Notes under the pieces: generated by a model
What the model was told of the DNA's origin: nothing
Seen by the model: only the letters and a program-made list of their open reading frames with translations
Database searches by the model: none
Program-made: the position numbers and the translations under genes
Shown here: positions 63,852 to 64,000 of the stretch, piece after piece
Layout: each line of letters opens with the position of its first letter
How positions within the stretch are numbered: position 1 is the stretch's first letter
Source of the DNA: Algibacter miyuki
GTDB lineage: Bacteria > Bacteroidota > Bacteroidia > Flavobacteriales > Flavobacteriaceae
Direction of reading: 5' to 3'
Assembly: GCF_030409805.1 (NCBI RefSeq)
Contig: NZ_JAUFQP010000013.1
Span: forward strand, 502,501-566,500
DNA: 64,000 nucleotides

Positions 63852-64000
63852 ATGATAACAGAAAATCAAATAGAAGAATTAAATAAAGGCTTTGAAAAAG
63901 CAACACCAGCTGAAATTATTCAGAAAGCTTTTGAACTTAATACTAAAGCAGTTGTAACTACAAACTTTAGACCTTACGAGGCTGCTATTTTACATGCTGT
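63852..64000 (+). CDS. cysH: Phosphoadenylyl-sulfate reductase, 5' part (cut by window edge)
   Basis: The frame from the ATG at 63852 reads MITENQIEELNKGFEKATPA and later TTNFRPYEAAILHA, matching the N-terminus of CysH-type APS/PAPS reductases, which reduce activated sulfate to sulfite. About 49 codons are visible; the catalytic Cys lies outside. It begins 16 nt after the DUF2061 gene, in one operon. Confidence 0.85.
   Translation, partial: MITENQIEELNKGFEKATPAEIIQKAFELNTKAVVTTNFRPYEAAILHA

Overview
The window looks like part of the chromosome of a marine member of the Flavobacteriaceae (Bacteroidota). The grounds are: AT-rich DNA; genes without Shine-Dalgarno sites; several -7 elements of the form TAnnTTTG; TonB-dependent and SusC/SusD receptors; a PL7 alginate lyase; and an arginine-proline cluster with the N-succinylornithine-type carbamoyltransferase. 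I see no phage, insertion sequence, tRNA gene or CRISPR array.

Layout. 1-960: 3' part of the 23S rRNA gene and the 5S gene. 1826-3590: a DsbD-N-like secreted protein, and metK convergent with it behind a SAM-II-type riboswitch. 3907-11206: isoleucine/valine operon ilvD-ilvB-ilvN-ilvC-ilvA behind an Ile-rich leader peptide and attenuator. 11401-17564: GapN-type dehydrogenase, azurin, a large haem c/dehydrogenase lipoprotein and an unrecognised 301-residue protein. 17913-27375: TonB receptor divergent from an AraC regulator and an operon of MFS, Gfo/Idh/MocA, TIM-barrel isomerase, DUF1080 and ThuA proteins, probably for 3-keto-glycoside catabolism. 27590-40220: arginine plus proline operon (GNAT, argG, argC, proC, argD, proA, proB, argF', argB, argE-like, argH, SBF transporter) with a candidate attenuator leader. 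40552-42921: leuB and leuA on the minus strand. 43070-45240: two poorly known genes. 45919-53875 (minus): GDPD, ECF sigma, FecR, SusC, SusD. 55353-61806: SAM-I riboswitch, metY, a metX-thrA fusion and metB/metZ. 61972-64000: PL7 alginate lyase, Rrf2 regulator, DUF2061 protein and the start of cysH.

How it fits together. Most of the window is amino-acid biosynthesis around the aspartate and glutamate families. The MetX-ThrA fusion makes homoserine and activates it, MetY/MetB add sulfur, MetK makes SAM, and SAM is sensed by two unrelated riboswitch classes. IlvA takes threonine into the isoleucine branch, and LeuA/LeuB extend the valine branch. The sulfur entry genes (cysH) begin at the right edge behind an Rrf2-type regulator.

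The most interesting signals are non-coding. Five copies of a structured element resembling Flavo-1 RNA show compensatory changes in the closing stem, and every copy lies 3' of a gene on that gene's strand. The long-loop SAM-II aptamer has an exact 10-nt anti-aptamer sequence downstream. The ilv attenuator and a candidate arg attenuator can be read directly from the sequence. No wholly new multi-gene system is evident. The 301-residue orphan, the GDPD-SusCD-sigma locus and the head-of-operon GNAT are the best protein leads. All family calls come from reading motifs; no database search was run.
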